The position numbers were made by a program, and so were the translations under genes. Source: Diphasiastrum complanatum (taxonomy: Eukaryota; Streptophyta; Lycopodiopsida; Lycopodiales; Lycopodiaceae). From it: a stretch of 64,000 nt of DNA. Shown piece by piece: positions 10,747-22,988 of the stretch (the stretch's first letter is position 1; each line of letters begins with the position of its first letter). The stretch lies in assembly GCA_029204225.1 (NCBI GenBank), contig CM055098.1:3647607-3711606 (forward strand), in the 5' to 3' direction. A model generated the notes under the pieces. That model saw nothing but the letters and a program-made list of their open reading frames with translations. It was not told where the DNA came from and did not search any database.

Positions 10747-11388
10747 TGTGAAGGATTTCAGATCATTGAAGATCCAATCCATGTCCCTGATCTTTGGTTA
10801 CAATAAGGAACAAACCAACAATCCTGCCAATGTAGAAAAATCAGCATCTACATACAAAATGAGATGCAAACTCTAAAAAATACTGATCAAACATGAACCA
10901 AAACATAAAATGTAATTGTTGTCCATACAATTACAATACGTTACTGTATTTCACACGTATGGCTCCAAAAATAACAAAATATGAGCATTCTACACACAAG
11001 ATTGCAAGATAACATCATGAGAGTGCACCAATAATGAGTAGTAGAACCCAAAGAGAACCATGTATAATGATAAAATGAGATGTAGAAGAGAGAAGATATG
11101 TCTCTCCATGAGTTACATCCTTTTATAACAGGTCCAAACCCTATTTGGCCACTTGGCTTCCCCTCCAAAATGTAAACCCTACTACTTTTGGGTCTAGATT
11201 CAATGTACCCAAAGTTCAAATTTGAATCTTTCTCAAAATTGACTACCAATTTTCCCATGCTTTCAAAAAGTGTTTATTGAATGTATTTTAAACTAATATA
11301 ACTTCAAATATCTCTAAGTCTAAAATGAGTTTTGGCCTCATATTGACAATTTACCAAAATATGACTAAACCTGTTGAAATCTCTCACA
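10747..11388 (-). repeat. 3' LTR of element D
   Basis: 642 bp. On the plus strand it starts TGTGAAGG and ends CTCACA; on the minus strand it runs TGTGAGAG to CTTCACA with matching inverted ends. It aligns along its length with 14812-15454. Confidence 0.9.
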
Positions 11389-11565
11389 CTCCCTCTTCAA
11401 CTAGTTTTGGCATAGTTTTAACCATACTACTTTGATTCAACTTCAAAATGATCTCCATCCTAAGTATGGATCTCCTTTCTAAGATTCTAAAGTATTTTTC
11501 ATAATTGATATAGAGAATAGTGTCCAAATTGGATGCTTCACTATTTCTTATATCAATTTTACACA

Positions 11566-12490
11566 TTAAGATATAATTAGAACATGAAAAACCAAATAGA
11601 ATGTGAATGAAATGATTCCTCCATGTTTTAAACTTTGAACTATCTGGAAATTTACAGCAACCAAACCATAAATGTGAGTGATGACCATTTGCTTGCTTGT
11701 CTCATCCAACTTTGTCCTTTCTTGACATGTCTTCACCATAAAACTCCATCTCCATCTTGCCACAAGAAACTATCAAACCTTGGAAATCCATGAGTAGGTG
11801 AGTACATCAATGATGCAAATCCAGCACCACATGACTCCGTAAACCAAGCAAGTTGCACAAGTCCATCTTCAAGATCTACTTGACACAAGAAAATGACCAT
11901 GAATTCACCAAAAATTGACAATCTTCAAACATTGGCAACAAGTAGCTCAACACTTGAGAACTTGATCATGGATGAGTGATATAATGAACCTCCAATAGCT
12001 TCATTTCCATCAGCAAAATCGGCCAAGAATGCTAGTACAACTCCATCAATAAGATATTGCAAGACAATGTAGCTAGTTTTACCATATCTTGACAATTTGC
12101 ACACATCCACATGAAATTGCTCAAACATGAGATAGAAAAAGTAAAGTAAACTTAAACAACACTTCCTTGCTGATCCTTTGACCTCACTTGAGTCTTGAAT
12201 AACCTGTAAAAATAGATCCAAAACATCTTTTCCCCTTTGATGCTCTTGACTAGCTCCAAATTGCCACCTTTTCTTTTGTGTTGTTGAAGCCCTTTGAGAC
12301 CAACCTCTCGATCTTCCTCTTGACCATCAAAGTCATTGAAAAAGCTTTGTTTTCCAGATCCATTACTTGATTTTCCAGCATGAAAACCATGAGAACTCAT
12401 ATCCACTTGCATAGCACCATCTACACAAGAAGATCCTCCAAAACATGATGTGAGTAAAGCAAAGTGAGTCACTTCCACTTGCTTACCTTT
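11566..12490 (-). pseudogene. Conserved non-pol tail of element D
   Basis: Minus-strand frames read GKQVEVTHFALLTSC (the linker that normally precedes RT), then LQQHKRKGGNLELVKS, then FEQFHVDVCKLSRYG and FADGNEAIGGSLYHS, then TSKQMVITHIYGLVAV. Each block has a counterpart in element E at 24690-25450, but frames shift between blocks. I recognise no domain. Amino-acid identity between D and E is roughly three quarters in the best block, which does not look strongly selected. The tail sits exactly where RT and RNase H should be. Confidence 0.6.
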
Positions 12491-12999
12491 CTCTTGATCA
12501 TCAAAGATATGAATATCTTCAGACCTGATAGAACCATTTGATCTACTCTCTTTATGAAGACATGTGACTCCACTTGCTGCAAAAATGGCTTTCTTGGACT
12601 CTTCACAAAAGAATGTAGAAGAACCATCTCCTTCATGAATGCACCTAGCAACAACATCTTTTTCCATATGATCAAAGAAATTATTAGCAACTTTTTTCCA
12701 AGGAAGAACCTTCACCTCCATTGATGAAGTTAGCTCTTTCCTTACCTTTTGCATGCTTGCAATTGCCATGGAGAACCATTGAAACACCATCATTATCCTC
12801 ATAACTAGACAAGTTAGCACAAAGATGAACATCTCCAAGAAGCATATGAGATCTTGACCTAGATCTAGCATAAGGAAGCTTGTTAGACTTTGCATAAGAT
12901 CCACCAATCTTATTGATGCTAAAAGTTGAGCTAATCTCCTTTTCCATTCCATCCTTTTTGTTAGCCATAACAAAAGCATCAAGCTTGAAAAGTCTACCT

Positions 13000-13351
13000 T
13001 GTCTATTGCCCCTAGCAACCAAGATTTCTTCCTTTGTAATGAAACAAGCATCACCAGGTATCCTTTTTCTATCATTTGACCAACACTTAGCAAATTTTTT
13101 GAAAGTGAAGGAATGTAAAGAACACCATCAAGTCTTGCTTTCCTATTAGTATAATGACAAATAGGAATTGAATCAATACCTTCAATCACACACTCACCAC
13201 CATTGGCCATGTGAATTGCTTTCTTGGCTCCATCAAAAGTGACCAAAGAAGTAAAGAACTCCTTGTGACTAGTCATGTGTGAACTAGCTCCACTATCAAT
13301 CCACCATGAATCTTTGTCACCTTCACTTGATATTGGACTTGAAGAACACAT
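13000..13351 (-). pseudogene. Copia protease (D)
   Basis: The frame reads WWIDSGASSHMTSH, an intact D-S-G active site, then GIDSIPICHYTNRKARLDGVLYIPSLSKNLLSVGQMIEKGY. This is a typical copia aspartic protease. After about 13040 the frame shifts. GNRQGRLFKLDAFV, the start of the pre-integrase region, is in the next frame, and integrase-like sequence then ends. Confidence 0.8.
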
Positions 13352-13413
13352 TAAAAGAGAATCACCATCATCTAGATCCTCATCATTAGTAGTAAAGTTG
13401 ATTTACTTGCTAC

Positions 13414-14219
13414 CTTCATCTCTTTGCTTCTTCAAACATTCATTTGCAAAATGCCCTATGATTTCACAATAAAAGCATTTCAACTTAGACTTGTCTTTTT
13501 TTTTTTTTTTTTGCCAAAAGAGGAAGTCTCACCTTGATCTTGTCTTTTAGACCACTTGCCTTTGCCTTTTCCCTTGAACTTGCCTTTGATGAACATAGCC
13601 TCCTCTTCATAATGAGATGTCGATGTAGATCCACCTCCTCTTTATTGAAGCCTATACTCCTCATTCACCAAGATCTCTTGCAAATCCATAATACTTGGCA
13701 GCAAAGTCTTTTAATAGCTAAACTTTGAATAAGATTAGCATGATCATCCAACAAGCCATTAAGTATAACTTGAACAAGTTTTACCTCCTTAATGATTTCA
13801 TCAATGCATGCTAACTCATCATTGAATCATTTAACCCTATAAACAAAAGCATGAGTACTCTCTTCCTCCTTTTGCAAACTTTGAAAGATTTGCCTCCTAA
13901 GAGTAAGCACTCTTGATGTAGACTTGGATTCATAAAACTTCTTCAAAGCTTCCCAAGCCTCAAAAGATGATGTGCACTTACCAATCTCCTTGAGAAGCTC
14001 ATTGGTAACATTCATCTTTATTATGAGTGGAGCCTTCTTTGCTCTCTTGTCATACCTCACTTGATCTTGAGGTGCTTGAGGCCTTTCCTCCACACCTGCA
14101 ACAATATCCATCAACTCATTCATCTCCAATAAGGACTCCATCCTCACCTTCCAAGTAGAATAGTTGATTGAGATAAGCCTATCATGGCTCTCCAATATAA
14201 AGCCTCCATTTGTAGCCAT
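13414..14219 (-). pseudogene. Copia gag with zinc knuckle (D)
   Basis: The likely start is MATNGGFILESHDRL at 14219; the longer upstream extension is unlike gag. Core motifs are NYSTWKVRMESLLEMNE, KAPLIIKMNVTNELL and LTLRRQIFQSLQKEEE. A stop near 13827 and later frameshifts break it. The CCHC knuckle CFYCEIIGHFANEC is readable near 13425-13475. Gag packages the RNA, and this copy is non-functional. Confidence 0.8.
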
Positions 14220-14799
14220 GTTGAAGTGACCTGATCTTCTTCTTTCAACATGTTCCAATGCACAAAGCACTCTCTTGAGTGTCAACAAATGAACTCAAGA
14301 AGAAATCACAAAGATATGGAACCTCTCAAATCTCTTCTAGCACTTCTAACTAGAAAATCAACACATAGAATAGTGAAATCTTGATCAACCTATGATCTAT
14401 ACTCAATCTAATGATTCTTGCCACTTACTAAGATTGAAACACACTAAAATGAAGTTTAGTAACCTCACAAACTAGAGATTCAATCAAAATTAGGATTTTG
14501 ACAAAATCACAAAAAATTGAATATCTCAAATTCTACATGCAATTTCTAAAAAACTTGATATATCTTCTTGTAGTCTCCAATGAGACCTTCCTAATGGACC
14601 AAAAGTTGGCTAATTCTAGTAAACCAAATGTGAAATTGGAATTGATCAAGTATATAACCCTATATTGAGTTTTGACCTACAAAAGATCCATTCTACACAT
14701 GCAAAAGTGCTAATTTTTGAGTAGAAATCAATCTAGCAATGCCATATTTAGCATTGCTCTTTAAAGATGGCTGATCCTTTCATAATCTGAAACACAAGA
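14220..14799 (-). other. Leader region of element D
   Basis: About 580 bp of AT-rich, non-coding sequence lies between the primer site and gag, as expected for the 5' leader. No other structure was noticed. Confidence 0.6.
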
Positions 14800-14811
14800 G
14801 CTCTGATACCA
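14800..14811 (-). other. Primer binding site of element D
   Basis: The plus strand reads GCTCTGATACCA, the reverse complement of TGGTATCAGAGC, and directly abuts the LTR at 14812. This confirms minus-strand orientation. Confidence 0.9.
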
Positions 14812-15454
14812 TGTGAAGGATTTCAGATCATTCAAGATCCAATCCATGTCCCTGATCTTTGGTTACAATAAGGAGCAAACCAACAATCCTGCCAATGTAG
14901 AAAAATTAGCATCTACATACAAAATGAGATGCAAACTCTAAGAGATACTGATCAAACATGAACCAAAAGATAAAGTATAGTTGCTGTCCGTACATGTACA
15001 GTACCCTATTGTATTTCACACGTGTGGATCCAAAATAGCAAAATATGAACATTCTACACACAAGATTGCAATATAACATCATGAGAGTGCACCAATGAGT
15101 AGTAGAACCCAAAGAGAACCATGTATAATGATGAAATGAGAGATAGAAGAGAGAAGATGTGTCTCTCCATGAGTTACATCCTTTTATAACAGGTCCAAAA
15201 GATATTTGGCCACTTGGCTTTCCCTCCAAAATGTAAAGCCTACTACTTTTGGGTCTAGATTCAATGTACCCAAAGTTCAAATTTGAATCTTTCTCAAAAT
15301 CTACTACCAACTTTCTCACACTTTCAAAAAGTGTTTATTGAATGTATTTTAAAATAATATAACTTCAAAAAGTTTATCTTCAAGTCTAAAATGAGTTTTG
15401 GCCTCATATTGACAATTTACCAAAATATGACTAAACTTCTTGAAATCTCTCACA
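14812..15454 (-). repeat. 5' LTR of element D
   Basis: 643 bp, nearly the same length as the left copy (642) and the element E LTR (644). Ends are TGTGA...TCACA. Confidence 0.9.
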
Positions 15455-15933
<479 letters not shown>

Positions 15934-16419
15934 ACGTTCCCAATTCTAGGAAGCGGTGTAGCCCTTGTTTTCTCCCTGTTGAAGGCATGGTCTTATTAAC
16001 GGTTCTTTGCTGGACTTAAAACATCCACAAGGAAGGCCATGTCATTGGGGAGGGAGCATTGTGGTGACATTCTGAAATAGGATACAACCGTATGGTTCCG
16101 AAATTTTGACTAACACTCTTCAAGCTTTCTTTTTCTCACTTTCTCTCATTTGATTCATATTGCTATGAATTTTACACATAGATTAAGTTTGGTTTAATGT
16201 TCAAGTCAGCTTGGATCAACTTATGTGGTAATTTTTAGGCAAATTATTATGTTCTTTTGGTAAGCTATAAGGTTTTTAGGCCACAGGTCGAGCTGTTCCA
16301 AAGATTCAGAAGGGCTCACCCAGAAGTGTAGATATCTCTAAAATGCTTTGAGGCGTTGAAGTCTTATTTTGTTCGAAAACTGAAGGAGCGGTGCACCTTA
16401 TTGTGGTGTGTACCATATG

Positions 16420-17215
16420 CAAATGATATATTTTGAGGAGACATTTAATCATAGACAAAACACATTTGGTCATCACAGAAAGGATCATGTCTGCGCATAT
16501 TCCATCTACTGCAAAATTTAGAAATAGGATATTTGCAAGGCAAACCAATCTGTTTGTCCTAGCATCAGCAATATGTGGGAATCACTTTTATGTGCAAAGT
16601 CTCCTAATTCAGACTACCATGCAAAAAATGCTTGTTCGGGGACTGCAGTAAATGTGGCATTTGCACGTTGCCATTATGTCCCTATGAGACATCAGTGGAC
16701 AGCAGGGAGTTGTCTGTGAAGATCTTTACAAATGTTGCGACATGGTTTGTTGATGAGGGCAGTTCTATCAAGAAGATAAAGGATTTGGTACTGCAAAGAA
16801 TGCAGAGCACTACTTTTGTTGACCTGAGTTTAGCACATCTGAAAAACTTAATCAAGCATAACTTTGTGTTTCGGTAGCAGTCACAACAATTTAAAGACTG
16901 TTTGCTAAAATTTTCTTCAGATATTGTTGTTTTAGTCATTGACTTTGCAGAGAATAATGCATTCAAGATGAAAAATGAGATATAGTCCATGCACTCGTGG
17001 TCTAATCAGGTCACATGTATGTCAGAAACTCTACAGGTGCAGCTAACGATAAGTTGTATGACACCCTATTTGTACAGCACTATCTACTACTGCATGACAA
17101 TTGGTTGAAAGAGAACGAGTATAATCTGAGGTGTCATTGGGTGTGGTCAAACGGTGCGGCGTCCCAATTCAAAGCTCAAAGTCCTTTTCTCTTCGTGGCC
17201 AGGTATATTTGTTGG
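16420..17215 (+). pseudogene. Broken transposase-like gene (DFAEN ... SNGAASQFK type)
   Basis: Shifting plus-strand frames encode a cysteine-rich stretch (GDCSKCGICTLPLCPYE, near 16636-16690), then LIKHNFVFR, a TAG, QSQQFKDCLLKF, VIDFAEN, and further on WSNGAASQFKAQSPFLFVARY near 17150-17205. I recall this order (HNF-ARWQSQQF, DFAEN, S-D/N-GA-SQ-K) from a family of uncharacterised eukaryotic transposon proteins; the two Asp-bearing motifs would suit a DDE-type transposase. The second motif has Asn where Asp is usual. The stop in FR*QSQQF replaces a Trp. GTATATTTG after 17202 could be a splice donor. No family name is claimed. Confidence 0.5.
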
Positions 17216-17261
17216 GGTTCTCACTATATATTGTTGTTACTCTGTAGTTTTCAAGTTTGTT

Positions 17262-17960
17262 ACTTCAAATAGTACCAAAATTGGTACTGAACTATAAGAC
17301 TTTAACTACATAGTCCGTCTTGTAGTACCAAAACACACTGTTTTGGAGTACCAATTTTGGTACTATTTGTCTAAAATCTATAGTACCAAACTGGGTCTAT
17401 ACAAGACACCCAAATATAGTACCAAATTGGTACTAGACATGACACCATGTTCGGAACTACGGGTACTATTTGCAAACACAGTTTATTGCAGCCTACATAT
17501 GAGAGCATATACAATAGCATGTCATACGAAGATGATAGCGATCAAGAGGACTTGATTAACGCTTGAGATCGGGATTCAAGTAATCATAGGTTTTTTGAAG
17601 TGTCTTATATTGATACATTTGATATTTTCATAGTGCTCATTTTGAAATTGATGAGTACCAATTTGGTACTTTGGATCACCAATTTATCAATATTCTAATT
17701 TTTTTTGTTTATAAGTTTAGGCTACGTTTCTTGGTACTATCTGTGTCTCAATTATAGTGCTTTTGGTATTGGCTGAAATTGCCTTTTCCATTTGAAAAAC
17801 AAGCACTGCTTGTTTGAAACTTCAAAGTACATGTTCATAAATTATTTTTCGTTCGATACTTGAGACTACCAAATTTGGTACTACTATTGAAGTACCAATT
17901 CTGGTACATTTGTAATTGTCTAAAATTGCACTTAAGTCTCAAAAAAAGGTACTTCATGTG
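17262..17960. repeat. Right array of AGTACCAA / TTGGTACT palindromes
   Basis: Palindromic pairs such as AGTACCAAAATTGGTACT (about 17270) and variants recur near 17345, 17415, 17655, 17875 and 17905, with single copies between. It is the right-hand counterpart of the array at 9130-10746. An exon-like stretch after TTTATTGCAG near 17490 (YEDDSDQEDLINA then stop) is possible but unproven. Confidence 0.55.
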
Positions 17961-18131
17961 GATCTTTAACACCTTTAAAACCCCTTCACTCTTAAGCAAA
18001 AACTAAAAATCATCCAAAGAGCACAAACTATTACTAGAATAAACTCCACCCCACCCAGATCATCATTCATAGATCATGCTGAAATATGCATGTGAACACA
18101 TACAAGCGCCAATATCAGAGATACAATCATG
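17961..18131. other. Short non-coding gap
   Basis: Between the repeat array and the truncated end of copia element F. Nothing recognisable. Confidence 0.4.
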
Positions 18132-18231
18132 CTATATAAAGAAAAATAACCAAAGAAGCATATTGAAATTCCTTGTAGTTCTACAATCTCTTGGTATGCA
18201 ACTCTCATTGGCCCCAATTTTCAAATAAACA

Positions 18232-18965
18232 CATTTGGCAATGGAATCATCAGAGTTGATCTCCTTCTTGAAGATCCACTTGTTGTCGATAACTCTCTTG
18301 TGAGTGGGGAAGTCAACCAGTGTCCAGGTCTGGTTCATCAAAAGTGAGTTATACTCACTTTCCATAGCTTCTTGCCACTTCACAACATCCTTAGAGTTAA
18401 TAGCTTCGGCTAGGGTCTCTGGATCTCCTGATGAAGTCCAGAAAGATTGAGGTATCCTCTCAGGAACTATTTGTCCTTGAGAATCTTCGGACAGTTAGTT
18501 GACCAGATTGCAATGGTCCTTCTTCTTTAAGTTGTCCAGATCTGTTTGAGCTAGCTTGCTTTGGTCTGTTGACAGGTACTATCGGCTGCTTGGCTTATAT
18601 AGCTGTAGCGGCAGGTTCCTGTAGAAAAACCATCATGATTGGAAAATTCCATGTTGCATAAAATAGGATGAAATGACACAACATCATTTATCGATGGTTG
18701 TTTGAAGTTATAGAATGTATCTTCTTTGAAGATTATATCTCTAAAGACAAATGCTACATTGTGGATGGATCATAAGCTTTATAAGCCTTATGTTCATCAG
18801 AATAACCAATGAAAATGCATTTATTTGTCCTATGGTCCAGCTTCTTTCTAAGCTGTTTAGAAACATGAATGAAACATATACAACAAAAGATTTTTAAATG
18901 GCTGACACTAGGTACAACTGTGCCCATGCCATGCTTGATAACGATTCTTGTTGTTGACAGCTTTA
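18232..18965 (-). pseudogene. Integrase C-terminus and RT start (F)
   Basis: From right to left the minus strand reads SVSHLKIF, KQLRKKLDHRTNKCIFIGYSDEHKAYKAY (the copia integrase C-terminal GKR/GY region), a degenerate linker, and then KWQEAMESEYNSLLMNQTWTLVDFP with NKWIFKKE, the beginning of the copia RT. Similarity stops near 18232, before the catalytic region. Confidence 0.8.
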
Positions 18966-20156
18966 ATGCTGGACCGTAGTGGATCGTGCAAGAAACTCTT
19001 CTGCATATATTGAAAGAGAGCTAATCACGACATCAAGGAGTGTTGTATCCGCATCTACAACGAGACAAAGAAACAACAGCAATAACAACCAAATTATACT
19101 AATGCGGTGGAATTTAAGGAGCACACCTCTGATCTTCGAAGACAAACCATCAGAACTGTTAATGGCTTACAACAATAGCGATGCAGACTACGATAGCTGG
19201 TATCTCGACAGGTGGCGCTAACCAACACATGACTCCTCAAAGAGAATGGTTTACTAAGTACGTGGCTTATAGCAGAGATCGATTCATCTACCTCAGAGCA
19301 ACACCATAGGCAAAGGGACTGTCAAGATTGCATTCCAAAATGCATTCTCTATTTTTGTTCCAAATGTCCTCCATGTACCTCAGTTATCTAAGAACTTGTT
19401 ATCGATTTATAAGATGACTGGTGAGGGCTACATTGTTACTTTCTCTTTTGAAAAGTAGCGTACAATCTTCAACAAAGATACTACTTTGACTACTTGCAAT
19501 TCAGTTGGAAATTTATACATACTTTCTGACTCAATTGCACTAGCTACTACTCATGAAAATTTAAACGATCATGCTTTATTGTGGCACAGTTGTTTTGGAC
19601 ATGCTGATACAAGATCTCTTTCTTACATGTGCTATAATAAGTTAGTTGATGGATTGCATTTCCCTCTTTTATTAGATAGGAAATCATTTTTTTTGGCAGA
19701 CACTCTAGAAGTAGATTCCCCAGAACACACTCCATCAAGACAAAACATCTATTAGATCTTGTACATAGTGATCTTTGTGGTCCAATGCCAACTCCATCCT
19801 TAGGAGATGCACTCTATTTTATCACCTAGATGGTCTACAGTCATGTTCATAAAGCATAAATTAGAATCCTTTGAATGCTTCAAGAAATTCAAGGCCATGG
19901 CTAAGACCCAAACATCTACAAAGGTGAAAGCACTTCAATCGAATGGTGGCGGTGAATACATCTCCAATGAGATATCTGACTATCTAGCTGAACATGGCAT
20001 TTGAAGACAACTTGCAACTTCCTACATGCCTCAGTAGAACAGAATTGCAGAAAGAAAGAATCGAATGCTTCTTAACTCAGCTAGATCCATGCTACACCAA
20101 TCGCACTTACCTACGAAATTATGGGCAAAAGCTACTGCCACAACCTGTTATGTATA
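18966..20156 (+). pseudogene. Inverted protease-integrase block (F)
   Basis: Plus-strand frames give DSWYLDRWR near the protease site, where the expected DSGA is damaged, then VPNVLHVPQLSKNLLS. The pre-integrase HH part follows (LLWHSCFGHADTRSL), then KVKALQSNGGGEYIS, with Asn-Gly in the second catalytic position where Asp-Asn is expected, and RIAERKNRMLLNSARSMLHQ. The block ends abruptly at CYVYLI (20156). Several stops are present. The missing next part of this integrase lies on the other strand at 18965. Confidence 0.75.
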
Positions 20157-20890
20157 TTTGATTGAGTATGAGGCTTCTGCTGCTGCACTTGATTCTTGGC
20201 TTTCAAATAGTCTTTTTTCTTGGTGTATAGGTCTAGGGACTTGTCTTTGCCGGACAGATGACTGGTCTTTCTCCACATTTTTTCTTGAAGAAGATGACTG
20301 ATGACCTTTTGAAGAGTCAGGTCAGGTTGTGTGGAGACCATCATGACAAAGTGCTCACTTTGGTAAAGAAGAAAGCAAGGTCATAACAATATCATCATCT
20401 TGAATAGCACATCCTACAGCTGAGAATTGATTTAATAAAGACTTGAAGTTGTTGATGTGAAAAGTGATGGCTGTAGAAGCAGACATTCTAAGTGTAAAGA
20501 ACTTCCTTCTAAGGTGCAACCGTGTGGTTACATCTTGAGTCTCATAGAGATTCGATAACAAATCTAGTGCTTCCTTAGAGGACTTGCACGTGGTAACGTG
20601 GGATATTTGGGAGTCAGCCAGATTGAGGGTGATCGATGCCAAGGCCTTTTGATCTTTGATCTTCCATGCCTTCACTAATTGATGATCAATGTCTTCTTCT
20701 GGTTTCAGGTCAGACCCATCTACAACGTCCCAAAGATCTCTATCTATCAACATCATCCGGAGTTTCAACTTCCAGATATAGAAGTTAGATCCATTGAACT
20801 TGTCAATGACCCTAACTTTGTTAGATGAAGAGTTACCAGTAAATGATAAAGATGTTGTTGTGTGCAATAGCGTTGCACAAGACTTATCAT
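20157..20890 (-). pseudogene. Copia gag (F)
   Basis: The frame contains VIDKFNGSNFYIWKLKLRMML, DLWDVVDGSDLKPEED, LDLLSNLYETQD, LHLRRKFFTLRMS and DDIVMTLLSSLPK. A frameshift near 20345 leads to STQPDLTLQKVISHLLQE and KNQVQQQKP. It resembles the gag of element B (44460). The upstream ATG at 21056 adds an unlike extension, so the true start is probably between 20890 and 20960. The gag is cut at the inversion breakpoint at 20156/20157. Confidence 0.8.
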
Positions 20891-21119
20891 TCGTAGATTG
20901 GGCAGACAGGTCATAGAGGTGGAGATAGTGACTAGGAAGTGTTGGAAAGAGGTGATCATGCAATAATGACAAGTTGAAGCTCGTGAACGACTTATCGAAT
21001 GTAGTGGAATGAGCCTGCTTTTCTAATGCATGACTACGCCTATCAATTTTGAACAAAACATAATGACAAGAGTCACGTTCAAACTTTTAGCAACTAGCTT
21101 TAAAATCATCAGAGCCAAA

Positions 21120-21731
21120 GTGATTACGTAGCCAAACAATGAAGAATTTTTTATTAGACAAAAGCAATATGAGATCACAGAGATTTTGACATGACACTAA
21201 ATGCAATAAAGGATAGATTGATTCAGCAAAATGATGAGCACAAGACAATTGTGGATAGAAACCGTTTCCTCTAAACTATCTTTGAAATCTCTGTTTGATT
21301 TGCACTTCCGCTGATATGCAGTAAGCGCTAATAGAAAAACTCTAAAAGAACTCTAAAGAACTGAGCTAGAATGCTCAAGAGTGTTCAAGCTTGGAAGCTT
21401 GAGAGAGCTGCTAAATTTTACTTCAATGCATTGCATGAATGAATATAATAATAGACATATGATCAACTATTTATACTAAGCAAAAATGGGTGTCCAATAG
21501 GATAGTTGATTAGGTCATAGATCATAATGGCCAATTGACTGTAGTGAGCTGGCATCCGTCCAGATAGTACTTCCTGGAAATTCACTTGTGGCTTCCACTT
21601 GTGAGCGATTTGCATGTACTTTTGCAGACTGTGTAGAAACATGAATAAATCTGCAAAGCTGGGCAATGTAGTGGATGAAGATAAAAAATGATTAGTCGAT
21701 CATCAAGAGAATAATCAATCCAACACTCTCC
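21120..21731 (-). repeat. LTR of element F
   Basis: On the minus strand it begins TGTTGGATTG at 21731, preceded by the purine run GGAGAG and the end of an RNase H frame. The inner end is not fixed because I find no primer site, so 21120 is approximate. The start resembles the LTR at 59157. Because pol sequence lies outside it and gag inside it, it acts as 3' LTR for one copy and 5' LTR for the next. Confidence 0.5.
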
Positions 21732-21905
21732 GTTAATCTGAATCCATGAAAGCTTTGACCTTCAAACTTAGTTCTGCGCAAAATGTCTTGTGTGCATCCA
21801 AGCTTAATGCTTTAGTAAAGATATATGTTGTCATATCTTGCATTCGACAGTACTGCAAGTCAACCTCTTTGTCCGGAGCTTTGACCAACGATCAATTGAT
21901 GCATT
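21732..21905 (-). pseudogene. RNase H C-terminal fragment
   Basis: The minus strand reads KEVDLQYCRMQDM then YIFTKALSLDAHKTFCAEL and a stop just before the polypurine tract. This is the end of a copia pol upstream of the LTR at 21731. Everything further 5' is missing. Confidence 0.75.
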
Positions 21906-22988
21906 TGTATACTTTAAATTGTAAAAAAGAATGTGCTGGAAGCCAACGATTTTCGGTATGCTAGTATTTTTTATTTTTGTTTGATATACATAGCCACATA
22001 TTGCACGTTGGGTTACACAATGGTGGATGCACAATTAACAACCAGTAATCACTGCTGGACAGTGATTGAGATTGATAATTAGACATTGATCATAATTATA
22101 ATTTCAGTCAGGGATCATAATTTGTTTGTATCTCATGCTTTGAAGTGATACTTTCTAGTCCTTTCTATGAAGCTTTCTTTGTAATTACAGGATACCTACA
22201 AGCACTCTTACTTTATGCACTTATCACTACTATTGATAGAATAAGTCTACATGAAACCATAGTATACCCAACCTTTGGTTAATACCATAGCAATTCAATC
22301 ACTAGTCTAGTTATCTTTTTATCGATCAGTGGTTGTAACTCTACTACAATAATTTTTGTAGTCTACATTTCAAGAACTTTACTCTTATCTTTCGATAATA
22401 TTAAAGCATATAACAATCATAGGTATGACATCTTCGTGCTCCTATAGAACTAATTAAGATATCTTGGTTTCCTATGTACTGGATATGATTAATGCCTCTT
22501 GGCATACATTTCAACTGTAACTTCTATGTTATTAGCTCATCAATAAGTCTTGTTGTTGTAATGCATGAAGAAACCATAGTAGCAAAAATATCATGGCATC
22601 TTTTCAGGATTACACTTCCATCACCACCCAGCTATGAGCTTTGTCATAAGCTAGCAAAACATATCAGCACCTCGACTTAATCATAGACATCTTAAAAACA
22701 ATATTCTACTTATGTTCGCTCTTCCTTAAAAGGTAGTTTTCCTCTTGCTTTCTTTTTTTTTACACGATGTATTTCGAACAAGTATTAAACCAACCCAACA
22801 CATAAGATCGTACCCGTCTTTGGCCTATGATACTCTTGGATCGCATGGATTTGTGCAAGGGTTGTTATAGTCTCTGATGTTAGGCTAGCATGGATTTGTC
22901 CTAATATATTCATTGAGACTATACAAGCCAAAGACTCTTTACTTGTTTCTTAAATATGGCAGCCTAAATAAATTCACAATTTCTGCAG
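21906..22988. other. Non-coding stretch
   Basis: About 1.1 kb of AT-rich sequence with no supported reading frame or repeat. The 5' truncation point of element E is at its right edge. Confidence 0.5.

Larger units (their letters stand above)
10747..15454 (-). mobile_element. RT-less Ty1/copia element D
   Basis: The element is 4.7 kb with LTRs at both ends, a primer site at the right and purine tract GAAGAGGGAG at the left, so it reads leftward. It encodes gag, zinc knuckle and protease, but no integrase core and no RT or RNase H. Instead it has a tail shared with element E. It splits the TTGGTACT array. The flanks CAGAT and TAGAC could be a 5-bp TSD altered by two transitions, which is weak evidence. 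Confidence 0.8.
18132..21731 (-). mobile_element. Copia element F with internal inversion, 3' truncated
   Basis: Reading leftward: LTR (to 21731), gag (20890 to 20157), a block in opposite orientation (18966-20156) carrying protease and integrase, then integrase C-terminus and the first part of RT (18965 to about 18232). If the middle block is turned around, the domain order is exactly gag, PR, IN, RT. One inversion inside one element explains this better than three independent fragments. Stops occur in all parts. Confidence 0.65.
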
